Both the position numbers and the translations under genes were made by a program. This document shows positions 33,674 to 43,493 of a stretch of 64,000 nt of DNA, piece after piece (positions within the stretch are counted from its first letter, which is position 1; each line of letters begins with the position of its first letter). A model generated the notes under the pieces. That model ran no database searches. It was not told the origin of the DNA and saw only the letters and a list, made by a program, of their open reading frames with translations. This DNA is from Gracilariopsis chorda (taxonomy: Eukaryota > Rhodophyta > Florideophyceae > Gracilariales > Gracilariaceae). The stretch spans positions 186,001-250,000 of the forward strand of contig NBIV01000034.1 of the NCBI GenBank assembly GCA_003194525.1, written 5' to 3'.

Positions 33674-35280
33674 TCCACTTCTCTTTCTGCGTGCTGCTGG
33701 ACATATTCCAGGCGCTCCTTCGCGCCTCTGCCTAGCTCTACTCGTTTAAAAAGGTAGGCAGTCATGAGAGTCATTAGTCTCCCAAATGAATCTTCTTTGA
33801 GGAGCGAAATAAATGGAGGGGCTAGGGCAGCCATGGCAGAAATAAAAATGTTTGGTAAAGCCCCTAGCCGTTGACAAGCTCCTTCGAATAGCTTGATATT
33901 GCTCCGTACAATCCCTAATTCCTTAACCAAGTCCTGTTCATCCCGATTTTCTGCAGGTGCGACGCGAATTATGTTCTTGACTTCAATCATGCCAGGATGA
34001 AGCTGATCCAGAAGGATACAGAGTACAGCACAGTCCCTGAAGCTTTCAGTGAAGTCTACGACCTTAATTCGGTGAATACCACATACGGTTGCACACCACA
34101 GAAGAAGCTTTCGTATACAATCTTTGTCTGTGCGTTGATAGATAACCAATCTGCTTGGACTCTTGATCGTTGGGCTTAGTTTTCGAAATGTCTCCGGTGA
34201 GCTACACCACACAGCATTCGCCGTTCGGGCACGTAATTCGTCCTGTGCTGCACTGAGACTTTCGACTAACAGTGAGTTGTCCAGAAGTTTGATTTCGATC
34301 CAGAGCTCAGGGATCTGCTACAGAAGGGCCACGGTTTCAGGTATGTTACCGTCTATGGTTTCTCTTGCGGTCGCCTTCCATTGAAATTTAGCACGTAGTC
34401 AATCTGCAGCGTATTTGCTTATCGTATCCAACGCAATCATTATGTTAAATGAGTGCTTTTTGTGTCTAGTCGCATCACTGAGCTGGCTACCATAATTGTA
34501 TTTCACCTGTTGCAGAGGAAGAAGGTCACCAGTAAGCAATGAAGCAAGCTTGCAAAAGCGGATCCCCTCTCGTAAATCTGTGCCAAGATCTCGGACTGCA
34601 AAATTACTGATTCGATCCCACGGCGGACAGTCGTATTCTAGTCTCTATCCAAGGTCTCCAAGAAACCGATTCAGACTTTCAGGAGTTTGCAAGCATATTT
34701 GGCTCAGTTTATCAACGACTTCTCAAGACTTGTGAACAGATGAGTCCGGTTTGAACAATGGCAAAGGAAGGTTGTTGACAACATCTGTGTCTTGTCCGAC
34801 ATGATCCAACAACATGATGAGCAACAGGGTGCGATAGGGAAGAAGTCCATTCTGCTTGACGGAGTCCATATTACAAGACGGAGTGAAAACTGTGCTTGGG
34901 CTAGTAGTGGGAAACTTTGATGCAACAGGATTCTCTGTGGTAAAATGGTTGCGCAGAATGTAGTCGACAAGTTTCTGTTGTAAGACTGCCACGTCTATTC
35001 TCTTGTTCGGCGTGTTTTGAGCTTGCAGTAGTACGTCGTCAATCTGAAGAGCGAAATTGGTGTGAAAGATAAGGCTCAGGCCCAACAGAAGCCAAGTAGA
35101 ATTATACGAAATGTGAGCAGAGAAACTAACTGCTCAAACTTAGGTTGTTCTGTAGCAATAGAAACAGCGGCACTGAACGACAAGTTGGCTTTCGTGATGT
35201 GGTTGCCAAAGCGCAGTACCTCAGCGTTGAATGCGGTGCCCCTGTAAAAGCGCAGCACAGCTGCGTATTGTGCAATGAAG
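33670..35280 (-). pseudogene. ASPM-like (abnormal spindle) CH-domain remnant
   Basis: Translated pieces on the minus strand match the calponin-homology part of ASPM, a spindle-pole microtubule protein. About 34,890-34,510 carries LLLIMLLDHVG ... LPLPLFKPDSSVHKS, then ISNFAVRDLGTDLREGIRF and KLASLLTGDLL (first CH domain). 34212-33670 carries LLLWCATVCG, FTESFRDCAVLCILLDQLHP and EGACQRLGALPNIF (second CH domain). In-frame TGA follows VHKS and TAG follows GDLG, and further stops and frame changes occur. The long IQ-repeat tail of ASPM is absent. The fragment abuts the Tul1-like remnant, overlapping its first codon. Confidence 0.65.
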
Positions 35281-35394
35281 ACACCTGATGAGGCGAAGTT
35301 TTGAGTTGGGAAATAGGATGCAGATGAAGAAAGATCACCAAGCTCGTGATTTAGCCAGGCAGATAGGTCGATATATCAGTGTGTCCTTATATAG

Positions 35395-36537
35395 TCATAT
35401 ATTGCAGTACAACTCAAACTCTGGTGCCTCACAATCAAAATACCGGCTAACCTGTCCTCCTTTTTCAATACAGGTCTTGAAGTTCAGCAGCAATGCGGAC
35501 GCAATATACAAAAGAGCGACCGGAAATCGGCGAACGCAAAGCAGACGTGAGAAACCGTTTCGAACCCACATTTGTTTTAGATCTTTGTAGTTCCATTCCA
35601 CTGCAGTTCGAATTGCATTCATTGAACAGTTGTACTCAAGCTGTATGGCAGTAGCGCAACTTCTCTGAAAAGAAGTCTGTAACCATGGTCGCAGCACGTA
35701 CGCAGGATCCCCATAAATATAGTACTGCAATCCATTCACAATCATACACCTTTCCATAACGGCTTCGATCCCGCTTCTTCTCAGGAGTGTAAGATCGTGT
35801 CGGCGTCCCACTTCAGGGCCAAACATATGAAAAATCAGGCCATCAGGTGTAGAAATGGTCTGATACTTCAAACAATGCTGCCGCGTGTGCCCAGAAAAAC
35901 AAGATCTTTGGTTGCTCCCCTCTCCTCCTGGACGACATATACTTACCTTTGTGCAGTCAATGAACCCTACACATTTTTCTAGAGGGGCTCCACGTCTTTG
36001 AATTGCGTCTGCGTAAATTGCCGCACGAGATGTCAGAAGCTGTTGCTGCAAAGTGGTTACCAGTCTACCTTTTAGGTTCACAAATCGCTCAACTGCTTCC
36101 CAGAATACTTCACTAATTTGTGTGAATCTCATCCCAAATATTAACTCCATATCATACCATGTATGAGCAGAAGACAATCGTTTCAAGACAATACAGCAGG
36201 CAGTAATTGAGTCACAATAGTAGCGATTGCGATGTGTATGACGCAGATCCCACCCAATAACCCTAGAAATTCTACCAATATCGTTACGGCGAAATCTGTA
36301 GTCATGTAGACACTGTTCGTCAGAGAAGATGTTAAGGTTGAAATTGTGATTTCGAATGCGGTAGCGTCGAAGTTCAAGGTTTTGAAGATCATATTTTGCA
36401 ACTTGCACTCGACGCTAAAGTGCTAGCATCAACAATGGTTCGGCTTCAGAATTAAGAGCTAGTTGAAACAGCGTTTTGCGCCGTAAAAAACGAGAACGAG
36501 CACGCCCAATTGAGTAGTCTTCTTGGCGGACCATCAT
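35395..36537 (-). pseudogene. PIF/Harbinger DDE transposase with in-frame TAG
   Basis: Paralogue of the transposase at 3560. The catalytic landmarks are complete: GFIDCT (first Asp), GRRHDLTLLRRSG, YIYGDPAYVLRPW, and RTAVEWNYKDLKQMW with the catalytic Glu. The natural start is the ATG at 36537 (MMVRQEDYSIGRARSRFLRR), but TAG at 36417-36415 interrupts the frame after residue 40, where CAG would have continued it. A shorter product could begin only at a non-ATG codon (GTG 36408) or an internal Met. I call it disabled or at best truncated. It starts 200 bp inside the right terminus and faces the Myb-like gene. Confidence 0.75.
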
Positions 36538-36742
36538 GTAAAAGTGCAATGGAATCTTGGCTCATTTTCCAAACTGGGTGGTCTGTGGACAACCGCATGA
36601 TGCGTATCCTACGAACTATACCATAAGTTATTTTGCGTAAGGTGCAAACACAATGTTTCGTTCCGCAAAATCTCGTAGCGTTCGTGTAAGTCGTGGCTAC
36701 GAGATTTGATACGAGATTTTCTACGGCGTTAATCCTCTAATA

Positions 36743-37777
36743 GACCCAATCGCATCTCCATTTGGCTTCCTCATCCGGCGTAACTTTATAGTGTTTTGTA
36801 GCCTTTTCGGAAGGTCGGCACACCTCGACAGGCGGAACTGCATGTGGCCTTTCGGAGTGTGTCCTGCATAGATCTGAGACAGCGCGACTTCTGCCTTTCG
36901 GGACGATATGATGCCCTGTAATTGTTCTGGGACATCATCGATCAAAGGCTTGGCTCTCGAGGCAGCCATTATTCGTGTTTTGACGTCCTCAAAGCAGACC
37001 GGTACTGCTTTATTCAAGGTGTATCTCTGGAATGCTCACGTTTTATTGAGCCAAGTTCTGACAAAGCCTTGGCCATTACATGATGTTGCATTGTGTTATA
37101 TTTCATGTGCTCAGACCATCGCTATTATATTGGAGCTAGCAGTTAGTATTAACCCGTCATCTTCTGGGAAGAAATCTTGTTTCTCTTGCTACAGTAACTG
37201 GGAGTATCCTGAAATCAATGTCCCGACGCGGCACGGTTGATATCTCTGCTTGGTCCCCTGACATGGGGCCTATGGGGCATGAATTAGGATTGAGGTGATA
37301 GCTCACGTCAGCAAATCGACAAAATCAAAGAAACTACGGCAGGACATGAACTCAAGCACGTTGAGCAAGAAGTCTGTGAACACCATCGCGAAGAGGGCTT
37401 GAGTAAGAGTATATACGTGCTCTTATAGTACTTCGACAATAGTGTAGCGTTAATATTAACATGGCGTTTGTTTGTGAGAGGTGCGTTTGTTCTGCTACGG
37501 GGATACAAAATACACATCTTTCAAATACACTTGGATATTGTGCGTGCTTTTATTTTTAAAAAGTTCATAGAAGATGCCTGCGGGATGGGATGTCTGCAAC
37601 ATTGGTTTTTGACGCTTCGATTCTCTGGTGGTTCTATTTCAGCTGATCCAACATCACAAGTTCGACGCGACTGCCACAGACGGGTTGTAACACAACCTGC
37701 TCGTCATACCTTTTGCTTCCTGTGCTCCAGTCGTTCAATACGTACTTCTCATCATTAACTGCGTTTAGGACTCACAA
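36743..37777. other. Intergenic, no gene seen
   Basis: Short frames only; the longest, 110 codons at 36908-37240 plus, has no recognisable features. Begins just right of the target duplication of element 2. Confidence 0.5.
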
Positions 37778-38923
37778 ATGGAATGGGTCTACGTACCAAC
37801 AAGCGACGAACCAACTGTGTACGAAGCGGATGCGCTCTCTGCAGAAGAACCGACTGGCAACGCACCTCTGGACATCTTCTCGTCTTCTCTGCCAGTAGAG
37901 CCGGTGGAAAACGAAGAAGAACCAGAATACTATGGCGATGAGGATATTATCGAGGAGCGCATGCCCCCTGCCAAAGCATTCGAGATTTTCGCTGCGCGCA
38001 TGTTTCCTCTTCGACAACCCGCTGACTTTTCAGACTCCATCTATGTTGATACTAACAAAGTCCCCCTGGCTAAGGGCAGAAAGAGGCCTATGAAACAGCG
38101 TTTACCGGCCGCTGAAAGCAGATCACAGAAGCTTACCCGACTGCGAGCAGAAGTGGATGCTCTTGCTGCTGATTGCAAGGGGGAACAGCAGCGTGATGAC
38201 CAGCTGCTAACAGATTTAGCTGCACTTCGCGCGGGTTTGAATGAAATCGAACAGAACCTTAACTCTGAACTTCGGCCGAACAGAAGTGTTCGAATTGTTC
38301 GCCGCAGTGAACTCGCTGAGGAGAACGAAGACCGGGATGAAAGGAAGAACAGCTGGATGACTGTGGAAATGGTATCACCCAACGTATCTGTTTTGCAAAG
38401 TTTGGAGAAGCGAGTAACTGCCATGGAGCACGCATTAGGCGTTGCCCGTCTCGATGAACAAAGCGAAGTTGTACCATTAGCGCCACTGCTCGAAGACGTT
38501 CGCACAAGGTTAGACCTAATGTGTGACGAGACGCTGCCGGGGCGGCTGAAGAAGGACGCCGAAGATATTGCGCGTATATTGCAGTCACAACTACAAGACC
38601 AGAAGGGTGCAGATATGGTGCGTATGGCAAGCCTGTTAGAAAAGACAGAGAAGTGGGAAGCTGTTGCAGAAAGCTTACCCACTGTGGTGCAGAGGTTACG
38701 ATGCTTGAAGAGAGTGCAAGATGAAGCGGCACATTTTATGGAAGGTTTATCTGTGCTAGGAAAACAACTGGACGCATTACAGCAACGTAGTGATACGAAC
38801 AGTTTGCTTGTGGAAAGCGTGCAACGGAAGCTTGAGAAGAACGTTGAAAGTGTGCAGAGTAACATTGAGGTACTCCAATCGAGAGTGTGTGCGATGGGTG
38901 AGCAGCAAGAGCAGTCGAGCTGA
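37778..38923 (+). CDS. Dynamitin-like protein (dynactin p50)
   Basis: The 381-aa protein starts at ATG 37778 with an acidic N terminus (DIFSSSLPVEPVENEEEPEY), then long coiled coils. Family landmarks in the right order: LTRLRAEVDAL (110s), LEKRVTAMEHALG (near 210), LEDVRTRLDLM (near 245), and WEAVAESLPTVVQRLRCLKR plus HFMEGLSVLGKQL near 290-330. Human dynamitin has matching LEKRLTELE, TLPELVQRLVTIKQLHEQA and C-terminal coils. Dynamitin is the shoulder subunit of dynactin, cofactor of cytoplasmic dynein. The gene is intact and ends 14 bp from the convergent LON-domain gene. Dynein is thought to be absent from red algae, so the role here is open. Confidence 0.7.
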   Translation: MEWVYVPTSDEPTVYEADALSAEEPTGNAPLDIFSSSLPVEPVENEEEPEYYGDEDIIEERMPPAKAFEIFAARMFPLRQPADFSDSIYVDTNKVPLAKGRKRPMKQRLPAAESRSQKLTRLRAEVDALAADCKGEQQRDDQLLTDLAALRAGLNEIEQNLNSELRPNRSVRIVRRSELAEENEDRDERKNSWMTVEMVSPNVSVLQSLEKRVTAMEHALGVARLDEQSEVVPLAPLLEDVRTRLDLMCDETLPGRLKKDAEDIARILQSQLQDQKGADMVRMASLLEKTEKWEAVAESLPTVVQRLRCLKRVQDEAAHFMEGLSVLGKQLDALQQRSDTNSLLVESVQRKLEKNVESVQSNIEVLQSRVCAMGEQQEQSS

Positions 38924-38937
38924 ACAACACATTAATG

Positions 38938-40203
38938 TTAACTCTTCGAAAGCCGAGGTGATGTAGTAGTTTCTGTTGTCGTTGGTGTTTCGCTGGAGGG
39001 TTGTGTGGGTTGCGGATTGGTTTGGTGAAGGGAAAGGGTGGCTGTTTGTTGAACTGAAGCTTGTGTGTCTGCTTCACACGCGTGCGGACGGATCGGACGA
39101 AACCGTCCTCTGCATGGAATTGCAAGGTTAACATTATGAAAACCTTTAGCAGGTGAACATGGCCATGGATTGGGCCCCAAGATGTGTTGAAGGTTCGACG
39201 AAGTGATTGGCGTAGACGGCTGCTCAAGTTTAGGCGCAGGTGATTTTGCGGAAGTGCGACGCTTCTTTGACGGCGATTTCCGCGACGGGGCAGGTCTCTT
39301 GGAGCGAGTGAGACGTTTTCTCTCTTCCACGGGGGGAGGGGCGTCCTTTTCTTCTCGTACAAAGTCGATGAATACACGCAAACGTCGCACGACGGAAGTT
39401 TCGCTGTTGAGCTGGTACAAAAGGGAATTTGGTGTGGCTAGCGAGAGGCATTGACAGAGCCAGAAGGACCACCATGATGGGCAGGGTTCACGCGGCACGT
39501 CGTCTGCAACAAGCGGGCGGAATTTGTGAACGTTCTCCGCAGCAGCGGCACATGCGCGCGACACGAGAACTTCCGGTTGCACGGAGCGCCACTGCGAGTA
39601 TGAAAGGCCGCCCGTCTCGATGGAGCAGCGGAGACGCGGGGCAGCGCGTAAAGCAGAGGCGGCACTTCTTGTTAGGATGCGGGTGCGGGCGGAGCGTCTT
39701 AACGGACTGGGGGTGAGAAAGGGGAAAAGACGGTCGGGAGAGGGCTGAGGGATGGATGGGTCCTCGCATATTAGGGTGACAAGGACGCATGGATACGAAG
39801 AGTGGGTGGCGGGGGGTCGAGCGAGCTTATAGCGTCCGACAACAACGAGATGGAAGCGGAAGAAATTTGCAAACTCAGTCATAGAGGGGCGGCGCTTGTC
39901 GAAGCCGACAAGGGCGCCATAGGGGGCATCTGGGCTTGGGGAGACGGCGATGAGACGGGGGAGAAGAGTGGCGGTACGAGGCCAATGGGGCTCGATGTGG
40001 AGCGCGGGTCGAAGGCCGGTGGTGCGGATGTCTGCCATAAGACGGAGCGAATTGGCGGTGTAGACATCAGTGCCATAGCGCTCCCCAGGGAAGAAGATGG
40101 GTCGGGGAACTGTGAAGTGGGCAACGTGGTAGAGTTGTTCGCTATTGCATGGAGGCTGCTGCTGCAGCTCTAGCTGCGTGTGGCTGCAGCACAGCTTGCA
40201 CAT
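38938..40203 (-). CDS. LON substrate-binding-domain-like protein
   Basis: The 421-aa protein from ATG 40203 begins with CKLCC and then a LON N-domain-like fold. VPRPIFFPGERYGTDVYTAN resembles the start PLFPL...LFPGE...; HLVVVGRYKLA fits the VGRxRF motif; SWWSFWLCQCLSLATPNSLL fits the helical end before LRVFIDFV. This domain binds substrates in Lon protease, LONRF proteins and cereblon. No AAA+ or protease domain follows; instead there is a basic Lys/Arg/Ser/Pro tail (KRPAPSRKSPSKKRRTSAK) that could be a nuclear signal, then a Thr/Gln/Pro-rich end. The assignment rests on short motifs only. Confidence 0.55.
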   Translation of the reverse strand: MCKLCCSHTQLELQQQPPCNSEQLYHVAHFTVPRPIFFPGERYGTDVYTANSLRLMADIRTTGLRPALHIEPHWPRTATLLPRLIAVSPSPDAPYGALVGFDKRRPSMTEFANFFRFHLVVVGRYKLARPPATHSSYPCVLVTLICEDPSIPQPSPDRLFPFLTPSPLRRSARTRILTRSAASALRAAPRLRCSIETGGLSYSQWRSVQPEVLVSRACAAAAENVHKFRPLVADDVPREPCPSWWSFWLCQCLSLATPNSLLYQLNSETSVVRRLRVFIDFVREEKDAPPPVEERKRLTRSKRPAPSRKSPSKKRRTSAKSPAPKLEQPSTPITSSNLQHILGPNPWPCSPAKGFHNVNLAIPCRGRFRPIRPHACEADTQASVQQTATLSLHQTNPQPTQPSSETPTTTETTTSPRLSKS

Positions 40204-40905
40204 GGTGAAGCGGAAGGGTGTTGCGGGAGCGGGGCGGAGGACGACGATGGAAGCGCGCGACGGGGACGCGCCGCGTCTCGGCGCTGCGGTAGGATACTGC
40301 CCGCTTTGGCGCGCTTCCGAAGCGCCGCAGTCAAAAGATAAGCTTTACTGTGCACCTTCTGGACGCGTGGCCCCGCCCCGAAATAGTCTTTGTTTGCGGT
40401 GCGCTCGCGCTTCGAAGGGCACGGCGGTGCGAAGAGCTGCTTTTTCAAGCTGTGAGGTTCACGCTGCATGATTTTTTTCGAGTCGTGGACATCTCTTTGT
40501 TGGTGTTGACGGCTTCGAACATCTGCGCTTTGCTGCACTGTGCTGAATCCGCAGCCATGCTCACCAGTCGCCGAGTGATGATGCCGCCCACATCACCGCT
40601 CACCTGTCCACCCCCTTCACCTTGGGGGCGCGCCGATCCTTCAGTCCCAATCGCCGTGGGCCACGTCCTGAACCGGCCAACCGCGCAACGCCCTTCCAGT
40701 TACTCACTGTGTCGAGGCCCCCACCTTTTGACTTGCACATGCGGAGTTTCCGACCCGACAGTGCAGTCCGCACTTCCCGCCGCCGAGACTGTTACGACGT
40801 TAACTATTTAAAACTGCAATAATGCATCGCCGTGAGAAAGATAGATCATATCCTCCTTCCTTCGCCCCCATTCTTTTTGTTCCTCACCTCCTCAACACCG
40901 TTGTC
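40204..40905. other. Divergent intergenic region
   Basis: It contains the promoters of the LON-domain gene and the secreted-protein gene. Open frames here are GC-driven and do not look like proteins. TAACTATTTAAAAC at 40799-40812 is the only AT-rich box near the right-hand start. Confidence 0.4.
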
Positions 40906-42135
40906 ATGAAACTTTTGCTCACTGTTCTACTCGTCTCCGCAGCGTGCATCCACGCCGCTGCAGCTGCTGCCAAAAACTGCGGCCCCGCACTTACGAAGCT
41001 AATTGAAGGTTGCGGCCGTCCAGAAAAGGCGCACAAGGCTCTCTGTTGTACCGCTCTTCAACAATTCAATGGCAAACATTGTTGGTGTCAATCTGCCGCC
41101 ATGTTTGCTGCGTCCCGACTCGCAACAAATTCCTACGGTTTCTCAGCACGAGTTTCCGCCTGTAACATAACAACACCCTTCCGTCCGTCCATCCCATCAA
41201 GGGACTCACCGGGATTGAAATCCACCTGCCCAAAAGTTGGGTGGGAAGCAATGGAAAAAGGCCCCAATGGAGTTTGCAAAGCTCCCAAATACTGGCGAAC
41301 TCAACGAGAGAAAACTCTGAAGAAACTTGACACCATGCACTTGCAAAATGCTAATCGAAAGACTATCAACGCTTTTCGCAACTGGGTTGGAACTATGTTA
41401 GTGGACAACGTTGCATTTGGGAGCATTGGCCTTTTCATGACTCACGGAAAGGAGAAGACGGTTGATTATCTTGTTTCTCGTCAAGCTGCGGCTGGTTCGT
41501 TTGTACCATGGAGCTCTATACGTAAAGGGCGTCGTAACGGGTTTATGTGGTCTCGATCCAATCTAGTCAGCTACGAGAAGTCGTACTTTGTCGGTGACCA
41601 CTACTTATCTTTATTCATGTTCGTCACTTTTGCACCTTGTTCCGCTAAAATCGAGGAGCTTTACATCGCTGAAAACTCTCTCTTCAGCGCCTTGGGTAGT
41701 CAGTACTATTACCCTGACTACCCTGACGCTTACTCACAGTTCAATATCCCGGCCGCTGACATTTGTGGAAGAATAGAGGTGGCTTGCGGAAACAAATCTC
41801 CCTACAAGTCAAAGTCCGAGTGCGTTGCGTTCATGAAAAATCTGCGAAAGTCTGGAAAGGCCATGTGTATCAATTACAACAGAGGCCGTCTCTCTCCAAG
41901 AGCTGCAGTGGGAAATACTGTCGCATGTCGTATTACAACTAGTTTAATGGCCATGAGTAACCCGAACAAATACTGCCCGCTTCTTGGAAAGGCGCCAGGT
42001 GGCATGTGCACGAACAAGATGTGCCCAGTGCCCGATTACGGAAATCTCTTTGCCGTGAAGAACCCACGGTACGAAGGGACAGGTGATTTCAGCTGCAATC
42101 TGAAATCCGGAGAATGCAAAGAACTGTGGCCCTAA
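40906..42135 (+). CDS. Secreted cysteine-rich protein
   Basis: The 409-aa protein from ATG 40906 opens with a signal peptide, MKLLLTVLLVSAACIHAAA, probably cut near AAA|KNC. The first 65 mature residues show C...C...CC...CWC...C spacing (NCGP, GC, ALCC, HCWCQ, SAC), like the eight-cysteine fold of lipid-transfer and hydrophobic-seed proteins. A middle region rich in aromatic residues follows, then a second cysteine-rich block: ICGRIEVACG, SECVAF, AMCINYN, YCPLLG, MCTNKMCP. Likely a cell-wall or extracellular protein. The eight-cysteine resemblance is a pattern, not a proven homology. The start 84 nt upstream (40822) would bury the signal peptide, so 40906 is preferred. Confidence 0.75.
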   Translation: MKLLLTVLLVSAACIHAAAAAAKNCGPALTKLIEGCGRPEKAHKALCCTALQQFNGKHCWCQSAAMFAASRLATNSYGFSARVSACNITTPFRPSIPSRDSPGLKSTCPKVGWEAMEKGPNGVCKAPKYWRTQREKTLKKLDTMHLQNANRKTINAFRNWVGTMLVDNVAFGSIGLFMTHGKEKTVDYLVSRQAAAGSFVPWSSIRKGRRNGFMWSRSNLVSYEKSYFVGDHYLSLFMFVTFAPCSAKIEELYIAENSLFSALGSQYYYPDYPDAYSQFNIPAADICGRIEVACGNKSPYKSKSECVAFMKNLRKSGKAMCINYNRGRLSPRAAVGNTVACRITTSLMAMSNPNKYCPLLGKAPGGMCTNKMCPVPDYGNLFAVKNPRYEGTGDFSCNLKSGECKELWP

Positions 42136-42640
42136 ACAGGTATCCGAGAACTTGAATAAACCTTAGACGTCCGCATCCGGGCAGTGACGGTCTCCGGGGT
42201 CACAGTTGCCGTGTTCAAAGTTTTGGTTCGTGCTCTGTGACGGAAAACTACTGTAGTTCTAGCTACAAGTATGAAGCATTTAGCTTGCTCAACTCTGCCT
42301 TGGACATATGGCGGAGTTCTGGGCTCTGGCAGTCTCAGGCCAAGGCGTTTCAATTCCTACGCAGACCCAGTCTTTGATACAATTGCTGTCCTCTGGCAGG
42401 AAGAGTAGTACACCGTGGCGGGCTGAACGCACCCTTCGGCTCTGCGGCGGTTCTTATTGCGACTATCGTAGCTGTTTATTAATTCTTAAGACCTTACGCT
42501 TCTGCTTCTTCTTCCACTCCATAATAAGAATGATTATAGGTTTTCTATCGGAAAGCAAAGCGCGAACAAAGTTTCGAGGAACCACTAGGTTGTCTATCTT
42601 GTACCACGATGTCTGACACATTGTCTTAACGAAAAGGACT
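42136..42640. other. Intergenic, no gene seen
   Basis: No convincing frame. It leads into the tandem repeat. Confidence 0.4.
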
Positions 42641-43310
42641 TAACTCTAGGTCCGTCCATCATCGGGATGGTTCCGTCCCGAGGTAGTAGAACGATTCTGA
42701 TCAAAACTGGGGTGGCGATAAACAGCAACACGACGACAGGTTATCGTCATTCACGTTGATGCACGAAGTTACAGTCTGTCCATTGCGGGCTTGAAGCTTT
42801 CCTGGTCGACCTATCCAAATTGGAGTCATGCGTGACTCTACAATGTCGACTACGTGTTCTTCGTACTGCTGCGATCTGTGCTGGTGTCGCCGTGAACAAC
42901 AAAACGACGATCATAGTAGGCAAGCAATCGTCGTTCACGTGAGTAACTGTCGCAAGTTGATGCATGGGGTTGTAATCTGTCCACTGTGGACTGGAACCAC
43001 CTTTCCTGGTTCAGGTATCCAAATTGGAATCAAACGTGACTCTACCATGTCGATTATTTCTTCTCCGTCCTGCGCCAAAGGGCTGCGATCAATGCCGACG
43101 TCGCCGTGGGCAACAACATGACGTTCATGGGCGGCAAGCAATCACCATGCACGTGAGCAACTGTCGCAAACTGGTACATGGAGTTGCAATCTTTCCTCTG
43201 CGGACTCCAACAACCTTCCTGGTTGAGGTATCCAAATTGGAATCATGCGTGACTTTTTCATGTCCACTACTTCTTCTCCGCCCTGTGCTACGAGGCTACG
43301 ACTACATTGT
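42640..43310 (+). repeat. Three imperfect tandem repeats of about 204-213 bp
   Basis: Each unit contains TATCCAAATTGGA followed by TCATGCGTGACTCTAC or similar, with anchors at 42811, 43015 and 43228 (spacing 204 and 213 bp). Other shared blocks are ACGTGAGCAACTGTCGCAA and TTCCTGGTTGAG. Units differ at many bases and by small gaps. Open frames here are shared between copies in part but have no start or recognisable motif. Confidence 0.7.
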
Positions 43311-43493
43311 TCCATACTAATCTAATTCGAAGTAGAAGCTTCGCGGCTTCCAATTCGGGTGATGTACGGACGAAGAGAATCTTCAAGCATGTATAAAAAC
43401 CTCACCCCAAATCAGCCCATGGAAAACTTGCTCCCGCCACAGCTTCCTCTTTCTCTTATTTATCACACATCTGCGAAGCTAATAAGACACGCG

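Larger units (their letters stand above)
28167..36737. mobile_element. 8.57-kb Harbinger-type element 2 carrying gene remnants
   Basis: Left end GAGGATTTACGCCGTA at 28167; right end, reverse complement from 36737, GAGGATTAACGCCGTA. They match at 25 of the first 29 positions. TAATA flanks both ends (28162-28166 and 36738-36742). Reading the terminus as starting one base outward gives AAT on both sides, a 3-bp duplication as in PIF/Harbinger. TCTCGTA motifs in either orientation lie near each end (28188, 28252, 28272; 36671, 36698, 36710). Inside, a Myb/SANT-like gene near the left end and a transposase near the right end face each other, the same layout as element 1. About 6 kb of host-type gene fragments lie between them. 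Confidence 0.75.

Noticed and set aside
42640..43310. CRISPR-like array
   Set aside because: Units exceed 200 bp, are imperfect, and the genome is eukaryotic; this is an ordinary tandem repeat.
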